Shown: positions 6,250-13,869, counted from the first letter of the stretch. The stretch is 23,500 bases of DNA from UMGS1387 sp045541355 (GCA_045541355.1 JAZQIW010000012.1:1-23500), one strand, 5' to 3'. A program made the numbers and translations. The notes: generated from the letters alone by a model not told the origin.

Positions 6250-7209
6250 ATGAGAAACGGCAAAAGAAACTCTTCTTCCTTGGGCGACATTGAAAAGCAG
6301 CTTCAGCTTATGCACAAATATGTCACCTTCGGCGAGGATTCATTGATAAAGAAAAGGCTGTCATATACAGGCTTTTTCAGACTGCGCCTTTATGCAAGGT
6401 TTCTGCTTTCAAAATCAAGCATACTGAGAAAAAAGCCGTCTCAGGAAATGCTGTTCTCCCTTTACGATTTTGACGAGCAAATGAGAATTTTGCTGTTTGT
6501 TTACTGCAAAAAAGCAGAGATACAGCTTAAAACAAACATCTCGGGTGCCTGCACCGAATACGAGGGCTCGCCCTTTTTCTATCTTTCCGAAAGCAGCTAC
6601 ACCCCCTCAAAGAGCAACAATGACAAGCTTACAAAGCACCGCAACATCAAAATGTTCGACGGCTTTTTAAGGGAGCTTTCCATCCTGGAAAGCAAGATAC
6701 GCACCGACACCTCAAAATATCCCGAAATACGGGACATGAGACCCGTCGGCAAAAGCAAAAAAGACCGTCTTCCCGCAGGGGTTGTCTTTTCATACCTTGA
6801 CATGGGAGACCTGTGCCGCATATATTCCTACCTTAGAGGTGACCTGAGAAAGCAGGTGCTGAGATACAGCTACACCCGAAAGAATTACGGCAAAGAAACC
6901 ACAAAGCAGTTTGACACCTGGCTTGATGCCGTAAGAACCCTTCGCAACTCCTGCGCCCATCACAATATGCTGGCAGGCAAGCACTCCTGCGTTATCCTGA
7001 CGGAATTCGGCGAAGGCGCGCTTCTTGTTTCCGACACCGACCTTTTCTCGCGCCTTTATGCCCTGAAGAAAATTCTTCCCGAGGAAATGTCCTTTCGTTT
7101 ATCGGCAGACATCGACAGCCTTATTTCAAAAACTCCGCTTGACATATACCGGCTGGGGCTTCTTCCCGTTGACTGGAAGACGCGGTTTGAAAAAATACGG
7201 CCTCTGTAA
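6250..7209 (+). CDS. Abi_2 family (AbiD/AbiF-type) HEPN abortive-infection protein
   Basis: 319 residues from ATG 6250, which is preceded by GAAGGA at about 7 bases; upstream in-frame ATGs (6190, 6226) would place the coding start inside or right at the terminator. The Abi_2 plan is visible: N-terminal DIEKQLQLMHKYVTFGED, the Y/F-rich RLSYTGFFRLRLYARFL segment (family SYYRLSGY), a helical middle with LYDFDEQMRILLFVYCKKAEIQL, and the C-terminal HEPN active-site motif RNSCAH at residues 232-237 (RNxxxH). HEPN motifs of this kind cut RNA. Known Abi_2 proteins act in phage exclusion or as toxins. The gene has no prophage or mobility genes around it. The paired upstream RNA suggests a toxin controlled by a noncoding RNA (inference). 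Confidence 0.88.
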   Translation: MRNGKRNSSSLGDIEKQLQLMHKYVTFGEDSLIKKRLSYTGFFRLRLYARFLLSKSSILRKKPSQEMLFSLYDFDEQMRILLFVYCKKAEIQLKTNISGACTEYEGSPFFYLSESSYTPSKSNNDKLTKHRNIKMFDGFLRELSILESKIRTDTSKYPEIRDMRPVGKSKKDRLPAGVVFSYLDMGDLCRIYSYLRGDLRKQVLRYSYTRKNYGKETTKQFDTWLDAVRTLRNSCAHHNMLAGKHSCVILTEFGEGALLVSDTDLFSRLYALKKILPEEMSFRLSADIDSLISKTPLDIYRLGLLPVDWKTRFEKIRPL

Positions 7210-7231
7210 AGGCGGCTTTCACAAATACGCT

Positions 7232-8017
7232 TTATGCGACAATATCAAGCGTCATCATAATACAAAATCCGAGAACAAACAACAGCATGGGAACGGATTT
7301 TGTTTTTTTGCCCGAAAACGCCGTCACCAAAAGGTCTGATGCCGTGACATATATCATGGCACCTGCTGCAAAGCTCAGAAGATATGCAAGAACACCGACA
7401 GCACGACTTGCAAATATCATTGTAATTACCGCCGCAACAGGCTCAACGGCACCCGATGCCGCACCGTACAGAAAGGCTTTTATTCTGCCCATGCCCGAGT
7501 GTCTGAGCGGCATTGAAATAATTGTGCCCTCGGGGATGTTCTGAATTGCAATTCCCGCCGACAGCACAAGGGCTGCTGCAAGTGCACCGCGGGAAGGCTC
7601 TCTGCCCGATGCTCCCAGTGCTGCGCCGAGTGCCGCACCCACCGCCATGCCCTCGGGGATGTTATGAAGCACTACGGCAAAAAAATAGACAAGCCTTGAC
7701 CTCGGTATGCCAAGCACATGACGGCTCGGTACATCCGAAAGCAGTCCTTCGCACGTCATTATAAACACAGTGCCGGCAAATAATCCGATTACCGCAGGTA
7801 CAAAGGAAAAAAAGCCAAGCCCTTCGGACATTTCCACCGACGGAATTATAAGACTCCAAACGCTTGAAGCAAGCATAACTCCCGCGCAGAACGCCGAAAG
7901 TGCCCTTGGAAAGCTTTCGGACACATTCTTTCCCCTTCGCGAAAAAAACACAAAAGAAGCACCTAACGATGTTCCCGCAAGGGGCAGAAGTATGCCCGAC
8001 AAAATACTTTGTGACAT
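7232..8017 (-). CDS. ZIP family divalent metal transporter (ZupT-like)
   Basis: 261 residues with about eight hydrophobic segments. The two metal-binding helices carry HNIPEGMAVG (residues 118-127) and QNIPEGTIISMP (159-170), the defining ZIP/ZupT motifs; in the second, the usual His is Gln, as in ZupT-type members. A polar loop with KNVSESFPRA lies after the first membrane segment. It imports Zn, Mn or Fe across the cytoplasmic membrane; the metal cannot be decided from sequence. I choose the ATG at 8017 (MSQSILSGILLPLAGTSLGA matches family N-termini, GGAG about 11 bases upstream) over the ATG at 8041. A 7-bp hairpin (CGAGGGC/GCCCTCG) lies in its leader just beyond 8041. It diverges from a DtxR-type repressor gene, the obvious candidate regulator. 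Confidence 0.92.
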   Translation of the reverse strand: MSQSILSGILLPLAGTSLGASFVFFSRRGKNVSESFPRALSAFCAGVMLASSVWSLIIPSVEMSEGLGFFSFVPAVIGLFAGTVFIMTCEGLLSDVPSRHVLGIPRSRLVYFFAVVLHNIPEGMAVGAALGAALGASGREPSRGALAAALVLSAGIAIQNIPEGTIISMPLRHSGMGRIKAFLYGAASGAVEPVAAVITMIFASRAVGVLAYLLSFAAGAMIYVTASDLLVTAFSGKKTKSVPMLLFVLGFCIMMTLDIVA

Positions 8018-8045
8018 AGTATAACAAACTCCAAAATACATTTTT

Positions 8046-8066
8046 CCGAGGGCTTATTCTGCCCTC
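8046..8066 (-). promoter_or_regulatory. Leader hairpin upstream of the ZIP gene
   Basis: CGAGGGC and GCCCTCG form a perfect 7-bp stem around a 7-base loop about 30 bases before the ZIP start at 8017, just downstream of a minus-strand TATAAT-like box near 8069-8074. It may affect translation or mark an operator. No T-run follows it. Confidence 0.4.
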
Positions 8067-8173
8067 GTTATTATTATACGTTGCCTTTGCATATGCCGAT
8101 ATCGCCCCGTTAGAGCACCGTTTTTTAAAGAGCGCAGTCTGAGGCGGGTTTTTAAAATGTTTACGCAGTTTGT

Positions 8174-8202
8174 TTGACAAAAGAAGTAAAACATGATATA
8201 CT
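8174..8202 (+). promoter_or_regulatory. Promoter of the DtxR-type regulator
   Basis: TTGACA (8174-8179), 17 bases, TATACT (8197-8202), about 30 bases upstream of ATG 8234. This is near consensus. Confidence 0.85.
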
Positions 8203-8233
8203 AATAATAATTAAAAATATCAGAGGTGCCGCA

Positions 8234-8605
8234 ATGAAAATTCAGGAGTCTGCCGAGAATTATCTCGAAACCATACTTGTGCTCAAGCAGAAGAACGGAA
8301 ATGTCAGGAGCATTGATGTTGCAAACGAGCTTGGCTTTACAAAGGCAAGTATCTCGGTTGCCATGAAGAACTTCCGCGAGGAGGGTTATATTGTCATGGG
8401 CGAGGACGGCTCTATCAATCTTACCGAAAAGGGACTTGAAATAGCCGAGAGGGTTTATGAAAGACACGAAATTATTGCAAAGGCTCTCATGCTTTTGGGT
8501 GTTGACGAAGAAACGGCTTACAACGACAGCTGCAGAATAGAGCATCACATAAGCGACACAAGCGTTGAGAAAATCAAGGAGTATCTGTCTGCAAGACAGC
8601 TTTAA
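8234..8605 (+). CDS. DtxR/MntR family metal-dependent transcriptional regulator
   Basis: 123 residues. A winged-helix N-terminal domain (ESAENYLETILVL, then a helix-turn-helix around IDVANELGFTKASISVAMKNF) is followed by a dimerisation/metal domain. Likely ligands are Glu12, His78 (YERHEI) and Cys100-Arg-Ile-Glu103-His104 (CRIEHH). The CRxEH form is that of DtxR/IdeR iron regulators, not the ExxEH of MntR, while the first-helix metal ligand (Met10 in DtxR, Asp8 in MntR) is Asn9 here. No C-terminal FeoA/SH3-like domain is present. AGAGGTG about 5 bases before ATG 8234 fixes the start. Divergent placement with the ZIP transporter suggests it represses metal uptake when metal is replete. The metal (Fe, Mn or Zn) is not certain. 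Confidence 0.92.
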   Translation: MKIQESAENYLETILVLKQKNGNVRSIDVANELGFTKASISVAMKNFREEGYIVMGEDGSINLTEKGLEIAERVYERHEIIAKALMLLGVDEETAYNDSCRIEHHISDTSVEKIKEYLSARQL

Positions 8606-8643
8606 GAGGCACGGATTTATATTTTTTATGATTGTCTGATTTG

Positions 8644-8669
8644 AAAACCGCCCGATGGGCGGTTTTTTC
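8644..8669 (+). terminator. Intrinsic terminator after the DtxR-type gene
   Basis: AAAACCGCCC (8644-8653), loop GAT, GGGCGGTTTT (8657-8666), continuing into T's. A strong GC-rich stem with a T tail, 39 bases after the stop. Confidence 0.92.
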
Positions 8670-8691
8670 TTGCAGCTTGCTTAAAAAAGTG

Positions 8692-8720
8692 TTGAATTAC
8701 CTCTCGCGGTATGCTATACT
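8692..8720 (+). promoter_or_regulatory. Promoter of the tandem unknown genes
   Basis: TTGAAT (8692-8697), 17 bases, TATACT (8715-8720), with the first gene starting at 8743 behind an AAAGGGGG ribosome binding site. Confidence 0.8.
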
Positions 8721-8742
8721 AATCAAAAAGGGGGCAAAATTT

Positions 8743-9663
8743 ATGTTTGACAAGACAAAATACGAGTCTTTTCGTCTTTTCAAAGACGAGGGCTTTGAAA
8801 ACGGCTTTAATGTAAACAGAATAATGAACGGTCCCGACGGCTATATTCCCATAGGCAAATGGACATTTCCCGAGAGCAGGCATGAGCCATCGTGGATTCT
8901 TATTCAGTGGTATTCAAAGCACTGCTTTATCAATGAGAGAAAACAAACCGAGCCATACATAATCGCCGACACCTCAGACACAAAAAAGGTGGTGTACAAC
9001 CCCCTTGAAAAGTCACTCTCCATGACACTCAACGCAAGAAACGTATACAAGGGAGAGCCCCGTCTTTCGGGAATGTGGCCTCACCTGCTTATAGAGCAGC
9101 GACACATCTGCCCCGATTACAAAAACAAGAGTCAAGAGGAGAGACGGTTTTACAGTGCCGAGTGCGACAGGATTGTGGCGGAAATGGACATAAGACTTAC
9201 CGAATATCTTCCCACAACCAACCCCGAGGGCATAAACGCCTGCCAGTTTGTAGCCTACGTATATCTTCAGTTTGTTGACGGCAACTTTATATATCTCGGC
9301 TTTAACCCCTTTGATGACAGAGGCCCCATCGAATTTCTCTGGAAGAAAGAGACAGGCGGCCCCAACATGATTTACAGCCTTCCCACAGAAATTACCTTCG
9401 GCAGCATTGAAAATTCCTTCAACGCAGGCGGCACGGTTAATGCTTCAGATGAGTGGAAGCATATTGAGGTTGACCTGACAAGCCATATTCAAAGGGTTGT
9501 AGATACCGCCAACCGCGACCTTATCTTCGGGCGCAAGGTTTCCCGTGACGAATTTTATTTCAGCGGAACAAATGTAGGCTTTGAAATTCACGGAAACATT
9601 TCCTGTACCATGGAAATCAAAAACTACAACCTTGTAACCTACCGACTAAAGGAGAAGCTTTAA
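8743..9663 (+). CDS. Unrecognised protein, first of two tandem paralogs
   Basis: 306 residues; I do not recognise the family. No signal peptide or membrane segment is visible, so it is probably cytoplasmic. It is rich in aromatic residues and in strand-like alternating segments: WILIQWYSKHCF (about 50-61), MWPHLLIEQ (about 108), NPEGINACQFVAYVYLQF (about 161-178), EWKHIEVDLTSHIQRV (about 242-257) and GFEIHGNISCTMEI (about 282-295). The pattern resembles a beta-sandwich, possibly carbohydrate-binding, but this is only an impression. The next gene begins 1 base after its stop and encodes a clear paralog sharing roughly half of aligned residues by eye, including all the motifs listed. The start is fixed by AAAGGGGG about 8 bases upstream. 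The two presumably work together or on related ligands. Confidence 0.88.
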   Translation: MFDKTKYESFRLFKDEGFENGFNVNRIMNGPDGYIPIGKWTFPESRHEPSWILIQWYSKHCFINERKQTEPYIIADTSDTKKVVYNPLEKSLSMTLNARNVYKGEPRLSGMWPHLLIEQRHICPDYKNKSQEERRFYSAECDRIVAEMDIRLTEYLPTTNPEGINACQFVAYVYLQFVDGNFIYLGFNPFDDRGPIEFLWKKETGGPNMIYSLPTEITFGSIENSFNAGGTVNASDEWKHIEVDLTSHIQRVVDTANRDLIFGRKVSRDEFYFSGTNVGFEIHGNISCTMEIKNYNLVTYRLKEKL

Positions 9664-9664
9664 C

Positions 9665-10597
9665 ATGTTTGACAAAACACAATACATACGCAAAGGTCTT
9701 TTCAAGGACATTTGCTTTAAAAACGGCTTTAACGTAAACAGACTGCTTAACGGCGAGAACGGCTATATTCCGATAGGACAGTGGACCTTCCCCGAATCCG
9801 AGGGGTCTCCCGACTGGATTCTCATTCAGTGGTATTCAAAGTACTGTTTTCTCGGCGACAGAAAGCAAAGCAGCAGCCCCTATGAAATATCAGACAATCA
9901 CGGCTCAAAGACGGTTATATATAACCCCGATGACGCCTCTCTTTCCCTGAATCTTAATGCAAAGAAGGTCTACGAGGGCAAGGCTCATACAGACCCTGCA
10001 ATGCTCTGGCCTCATCTTCTTATAGAGCAGGTGCCCATATGCGACTATGCCGCACTTTCGGAGTCCGACAAGGCTTTCTATCGTGCAGACTGCGACAAGA
10101 TTTTTCTTGAGCTTGATATCAGAATGCCCCTCTTTGAGGACACCACAAATCCCGAGGGCATAAATGCCTGCCAGTTCATGGCGTATTTCTACCTTACTCC
10201 CATGGATATGCCAAAGAGAAAAATCTGGTTCGGCGTAAACTTCCTTGACTCAAGATATCCTGCCCAAACCTATTGGAACATAGACCTCGTAGGCACAGAA
10301 ATGATTTACTGTCTGTCCTGCGAAGACACCTACGGCGGTCTTGAAAATTCCTTTTACGATACAAAAAACAACCTAAGGGTCACCCCCTCAAGCGAGTGGA
10401 AGCACATAGAATGTGACCTTACACCTCACATTGAAAGGGCAATCGAGCTTGCCAACAAGGACAACACCTTCGGCAGACAGATGACAAGGTCCGACTTCTA
10501 TTTCAGAGGCAACAATCTCGGCTTTGAAATCCACGGAAATTTCAATTGCACCTTTGACATCAGAGGCTATGACCTTGTGGCATATAAGAAAAAGTGA
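9665..10597 (+). CDS. Unrecognised protein, second of two tandem paralogs
   Basis: 310 residues, starting 1 base after its paralog's stop with AAGGAG about 10 bases upstream. It shares the opening MFDKTxY, GFNVNR, GYIPIG-WTFPES, WILIQWYSK, WPHLLIEQ, NPEGINACQF, LENSF, EWKHIE-DLT-HI and GFEIHGN blocks with the first copy, in the same order. The divergent parts are mid-protein (about 60-75 and 175-225), where ligand or partner differences may lie. No secretion signal, no catalytic motif I can name. Its stop overlaps a GTG that could start the pseudouridine synthase frame, though an internal ATG at 10657 is more likely. Function unknown; the arrangement indicates an old tandem duplication kept under selection (inference). 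Confidence 0.88.
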   Translation: MFDKTQYIRKGLFKDICFKNGFNVNRLLNGENGYIPIGQWTFPESEGSPDWILIQWYSKYCFLGDRKQSSSPYEISDNHGSKTVIYNPDDASLSLNLNAKKVYEGKAHTDPAMLWPHLLIEQVPICDYAALSESDKAFYRADCDKIFLELDIRMPLFEDTTNPEGINACQFMAYFYLTPMDMPKRKIWFGVNFLDSRYPAQTYWNIDLVGTEMIYCLSCEDTYGGLENSFYDTKNNLRVTPSSEWKHIECDLTPHIERAIELANKDNTFGRQMTRSDFYFRGNNLGFEIHGNFNCTFDIRGYDLVAYKKK

Positions 10598-10656
10598 TTA
10601 AACAAATCCAAAGTCCCTCTTTTGATGAGGCTTTGGAAATACAAAACGGAGACAAA

Positions 10657-11286
10657 ATGGACATTCAGATTCTTCACCGCGACAGAGATATAGTCATATG
10701 CATAAAGCCCGTAGGCATATCAAGCGAGAGCACAGAAGAAGGCGACGGTCTTTGCGACAAGCTTTCAAAGCAGCTTGGTGAAAAATATGTTGCCGCCCTT
10801 CACCGCCTTGATGTTGGAGTGTCGGGTGTTATGGCATATGCCCTGAACAAGAAAAGCGCAGCCTTTCTGTCAAAGGAAATCGCAGAGGGGCGGTTTTACA
10901 AAAGGTATCTTGCAAGGGTGTACGGAACCTTCTCTGAAAACGAGGGGGTCATGGAGGACCTTTTGTTCAAGGATTCGAGAAAAAACAAAAGCTTTGTTGT
11001 TGACAAAGAGAGAAAGGGAACAAAATATGCAAAGCTCTCCTATAAGGTGCTCTCGGTCTCGGAGCTTTGCGAAAAGCCTACAAGCCTTGTGGAAATTCTT
11101 CTGTATACGGGAAGAAGCCATCAGATAAGGGTGCAGTTTTCTTCAAGAAAGCATCCCCTTGTGGGTGACGGAAAATACGGGGCAAAGGACAACGAAAAAA
11201 ACATTGCCCTTGTTTGCAAAAGTCTCGAGTTTACGCACCCGACAAGTAAAGAGACGGTAGTGTTTGAACACACGGCAGAGCTTTAG
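10657..11286 (+). CDS. RluA-family pseudouridine synthase
   Basis: 209 residues. The catalytic motif HRLDVGVSG (residues 49-57, Asp52) is the RluA-family signature. LHRDRDIVICIKPVGISSE at the N-terminus, a KRYLARVYGTF strand segment, and LLYTGRSHQIRVQFSSRKHPLVGDGKYG near the C-terminus are standard. It converts uridine to pseudouridine in rRNA or tRNA; the exact position is unknown. There is no S4 RNA-binding domain, so it is a short single-domain form. ATG 10657 with GGAG 5 bases upstream is preferred over the overlapping GTG 10594, whose extra 21 residues do not look like family sequence. It is probably co-transcribed with the two upstream paralogs. Confidence 0.92.
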   Translation: MDIQILHRDRDIVICIKPVGISSESTEEGDGLCDKLSKQLGEKYVAALHRLDVGVSGVMAYALNKKSAAFLSKEIAEGRFYKRYLARVYGTFSENEGVMEDLLFKDSRKNKSFVVDKERKGTKYAKLSYKVLSVSELCEKPTSLVEILLYTGRSHQIRVQFSSRKHPLVGDGKYGAKDNEKNIALVCKSLEFTHPTSKETVVFEHTAEL

Positions 11287-11349
11287 GCGGTATGTACCTT
11301 TTTCGGAAAGGGAAAAATAGTCCAAATTGTTAAAAGTAGCTCTTTCCTA

Positions 11350-11378
11350 TTGATTTTTTGTGTTTGTTGTGATATACT
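11350..11378 (+). promoter_or_regulatory. Promoter of the SRP RNA gene
   Basis: TTGATT (11350-11355), 17 bases, TATACT (11373-11378). The predicted start near 11385 lies about 50 bases before the mature RNA 5' end, implying a processed precursor. Confidence 0.8.
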
Positions 11379-11436
11379 GTTTGTCGCCGGCATGAAAAAG
11401 GAATAATTTTTGTGTCGGCAGAGCAAAATACCAAAC

Positions 11437-11756
11437 AGACACTTGCAGTTTGAAGCAAGGTCACACCAGTCGGGGCAGTAGCGGCGCCCTATATCTGAAA
11501 TCCGCTGTAGCAGAGATGGATTCCGGTTTTGAGGGTCAGCGCTTTTGCAGCTGTCATGGCGATTCTGTGTTGAGGCATCGGGCCTTGCGCAATTATCCCT
11601 CATGAACCATGTCAGGCGGGGAACCGAGCAGCATTAAGTGATACGGGTAATGTGCCGCAAGCAAACCTGGGCTGAGCAGTTTCGTCAAAGGACGTGCCCG
11701 GGCACTGATTCGATTTACCGGTGTGTGATCTTGCTTTGTATTGCAGGTGTTTTTGT
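11437..11756 (+). ncRNA. ffs: Signal recognition particle RNA, large (Bacillus/Clostridium) type
   Basis: A long SRP RNA with both Alu and S domains. Termini pair: ACACTTGCA (11439-11447) with TGCAGGTGT (11742-11750), and GCAAGGTCACACC with the GGTGTGTGATCTTGC near 11720-11734 (helix 5). The Alu part has GGGGCAGTAGCGGCGCCC and AATCCGCTGTAGC, very like Bacillus scRNA. The S-domain helix 8 carries GTCAGG (11611-11616), a CGG-GGAA-CCG capped stem and AGCAGC (11627-11632); this is the Ffh-binding site, with the usual YCC/GGA closing stem replaced by CGG/CCG. It scaffolds Ffh for co-translational membrane targeting. A T-run after 11750 may help termination. Exact ends are approximate. Confidence 0.95.
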
Positions 11757-11773
11757 CTGAAGGGCAAAAATAA

Positions 11774-11806
11774 ACGCCGCAAGAAAAGGCAACGGTCTTT
11801 CCTGCG
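11774..11806 (+). repeat. Hairpin downstream of the SRP RNA
   Basis: GCCGCAAGAAAAG pairs imperfectly with CTTTCCTGCGGC across a GCAACGGT loop. No clear T-run follows, so it is either a weak terminator or a 3' processing structure. The next ~80 bases (11807-11890) are AT-rich with repeated ATTATTCATT and hold no gene. Confidence 0.5.
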
Positions 11807-11894
11807 GCATATAATTTGAATATGATGATAATTTTTATCCTCAATTATTAATTATTCATCTTTCATTATTCATTATTCATTTATTTGTTTTCCC

Positions 11895-12191
11895 TTATGT
11901 CAGCTGAAATTCAATATCAATGCCCTCGGGTTCATTTACAAGGTAAGTGTTGTAGGCAGCAAGAAGCTTTTCCTCCAGCAAGTGTCTGAACTCGGAATTT
12001 ATGGGGTGAACAATGTCCTTGTAGGTGCCGTCGGCATTCTTGCGGCTGGGCATAACAACAAAAAAGCGGTTGTCGGCGTTTATGATTTTCACGTCATGCA
12101 GGGCAAGACTGTCATCAAAGGTTACCGATAGTATTGCTTTGAGAGGGCCGTTCTCAAAGGTTTTGCGAATTTTAATATCCGTAATCTGCAT
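11895..12191 (-). CDS. spoVG: Septation/sporulation regulator SpoVG
   Basis: 98 residues. MQITDIKIRKTFENGPLKAILSVTFDDSLALHDVKII and FVVMPSRKNADGTYKDIVHPINSEFR align along the whole SpoVG core (family VxDVRxR, HDIRVI, MPSKRTPDGEFRDIAHPI). It is an RNA/DNA-binding regulator; in Bacillus it affects asymmetric septation, and in other Firmicutes capsule and virulence genes. AAGGAG about 7 bases before ATG 12191 sets the start; a longer upstream frame to 12233 is not supported. It diverges from murC, leaving about 100 bases for two promoters, which I could not assign with confidence. Confidence 0.95.
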   Translation of the reverse strand: MQITDIKIRKTFENGPLKAILSVTFDDSLALHDVKIINADNRFFVVMPSRKNADGTYKDIVHPINSEFRHLLEEKLLAAYNTYLVNEPEGIDIEFQLT

Positions 12192-12293
12192 AAAAACTAC
12201 TCCTTGCGTTGTCTTTCTTGGTATCATAAGCATACCCGAAAGGTCAGGATTTTATGCGGTTTCTTAAAAATAATTTGAAAAGAGGCAAGAAGA

Positions 12294-13655
12294 ATGCAGA
12301 CAGCATGTGATTTGTCTAAAATGAAAAAAGTATACTTTGCGGGAATCGGGGGCGTAAGTATGTCCTCGCTTGCTCTCATACTTAAAAACAAGGGAATCGG
12401 CGTTTCGGGCTATGACTTCAAGGCATCCGAGACTACGAGAATGCTTGAGAAAGCAGGCATTGAAATAGACTATTCATATGACAAGGTATGTCTTTGCGGA
12501 TTTGATACGGTTGTTTATACCGCCGCCCTGGGACAGGATGATCCCATTCTCTGCAAAGCAAGGGAAATGAAGCTTGATATCTTTACACGTGCCGAGCTTC
12601 TTGGTGCCATAACCGGTGATTTCAAGCACTCTGTCGGAATTTCAGGCACCCACGGCAAATCCAGCACCACGGGAATGCTCACACAGATTATGATGTGTGC
12701 CCAAAATGACAGCACCATCCTTGGCGGAGCACACATCCCCTGCATCAATTCCACATACAGGGTGGGAAACGGCGAATGTGCCGTATTTGAAGCCTGCGAA
12801 TACAAAAACTCTTACCATTCCATGCGCCCCACAATCAAGGTAGTGCTTAATGTTGAGCTTGACCATGTGGACTTTTTCGGCAGCCTCGAAAACGTGATAC
12901 AGTCCTTTAGACAGTACATAGACACTCCCGGCAAGAACGGCGAAAACCTTGCCGTAATTAATCTCGACTGCCATAACGCCATGAAGGCGGCAGAAAAGAC
13001 GGGTGCTGAAATTTTCACCTTTTCCGTCAACGGCAAAGCCGATTTTTACGCAAAGGACATAGATTTAACAAGCGGCTTCGGAAGCTTTACATTAATGAAG
13101 GGCGAAAAACAGCTATGCCGTGTTTCTCTCGGTGTTCCCGGCATTCACAATGTTTCAAATGCCGTGGCGGCGTCGGCAGCAGCAAGTCTTTGCGGTATTT
13201 CTTCTGAGAATATAAAGGCAGGACTTGAGGCTTTTGGCGGCGTAAAGAGAAGATTTGAAAGAGTGGCGTGTCTTGAAAACGGCGCGCTTGTCATTGACGA
13301 CTATGCCCATCATCCCGACGAAATAAGGGTGACCTTAAACAGTGCAAAGCGTGTGGCAAAGGGCAAGGTTATCTGTATATTCCAGCCTCACACATATTCA
13401 AGAACAAAGGCACTCTTTGAGGATTTTGTTTCCTCTCTTTCCATTGCCGACAAGGTGCTGCTTGCACCGATATATGCCGCAAGAGAGACGGATACCCTCG
13501 GTGTTTCCTCAGACCAAGTGGCAAAAAAGATAGAAAACGCCGAATGTCTTCATTCCTTTGAGGAGCTTCGTGCAAGAGCAGAGGAGCTTTCGGAAAAGGG
13601 CGACCTTATTATTACCATGGGCGCAGGCGATGTTTACAAGGTTTTTCAGGGGTAA
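12294..13655 (+). CDS. murC: UDP-N-acetylmuramate--L-alanine ligase
   Basis: 453 residues, normal for MurC, the cytoplasmic ligase that adds L-Ala to UDP-MurNAc using ATP in peptidoglycan synthesis. The N-terminal Rossmann-type UDP-binding region is VYFAGIGGVSMSSLALIL. The P-loop GTHGKSST is at residues 118-125. FEACEY, LNVELDHVDFFGSLENV, GVPGIHNVSNAVAA, GVKRRFE, IDDYAHHPDEI and FQPHTYSRTK follow in order, all diagnostic. The EACEY form and the short HVDFF segment are the clostridial variety. AGAGG 8 bases before ATG 12294 sets the start. The gene stands alone, outside a dcw cluster, and diverges from spoVG. Confidence 0.96.
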   Translation: MQTACDLSKMKKVYFAGIGGVSMSSLALILKNKGIGVSGYDFKASETTRMLEKAGIEIDYSYDKVCLCGFDTVVYTAALGQDDPILCKAREMKLDIFTRAELLGAITGDFKHSVGISGTHGKSSTTGMLTQIMMCAQNDSTILGGAHIPCINSTYRVGNGECAVFEACEYKNSYHSMRPTIKVVLNVELDHVDFFGSLENVIQSFRQYIDTPGKNGENLAVINLDCHNAMKAAEKTGAEIFTFSVNGKADFYAKDIDLTSGFGSFTLMKGEKQLCRVSLGVPGIHNVSNAVAASAAASLCGISSENIKAGLEAFGGVKRRFERVACLENGALVIDDYAHHPDEIRVTLNSAKRVAKGKVICIFQPHTYSRTKALFEDFVSSLSIADKVLLAPIYAARETDTLGVSSDQVAKKIENAECLHSFEELRARAEELSEKGDLIITMGAGDVYKVFQG

Positions 13656-13679
13656 AGTATAGTTACAAATGTGTCGGGT

Positions 13680-13725
13680 TTTTCGCTTTTTCTTTAGAAA
13701 AAGAAAAAGCTCGCAAAAAGAAACC
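13680..13725 (-). repeat. Dispersed hairpin repeat, copy 2
   Basis: Read on the minus strand, it follows the same order as the copy at 50-87: TTCTTT-TT-GCGAGC, an inverted T/A-rich stem, GCGAAAAAC, with two-base expansions in the T and A runs. It lies about 25 bases after the murC stop. Confidence 0.55.
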
Positions 13726-13869
13726 GTGATGAGAACATTTATTTGAAATATTAAGCCAAAACGTATTATTCTCGGGTTAAGCGATGCCCGACCGCCACGG
13801 GGAGTCCCCGCCGCCAATTTCGCACTTATGTACATCAACCCCATTCGATATTGCCCGCGATAACAAGCG

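Noticed and set aside
8150..8200. MntR/DtxR operator around TGTTTAC...GTAAAACA between the ZIP and DtxR genes
   Set aside because: The two arms are imperfect and widely spaced (one base extra in one arm); not enough to call an operator.
10594..10656. GTG start of the pseudouridine synthase overlapping the upstream stop
   Set aside because: No SD precedes it and the added residues do not resemble RluA-family N-termini; ATG 10657 has GGAG at good spacing.
11283..11844. Two minus-strand open frames across the region (11283-11603 and 11593-11844)
   Set aside because: They lie over the plus-strand SRP RNA gene, have no ribosome binding site and no family features; the RNA explains the sequence.
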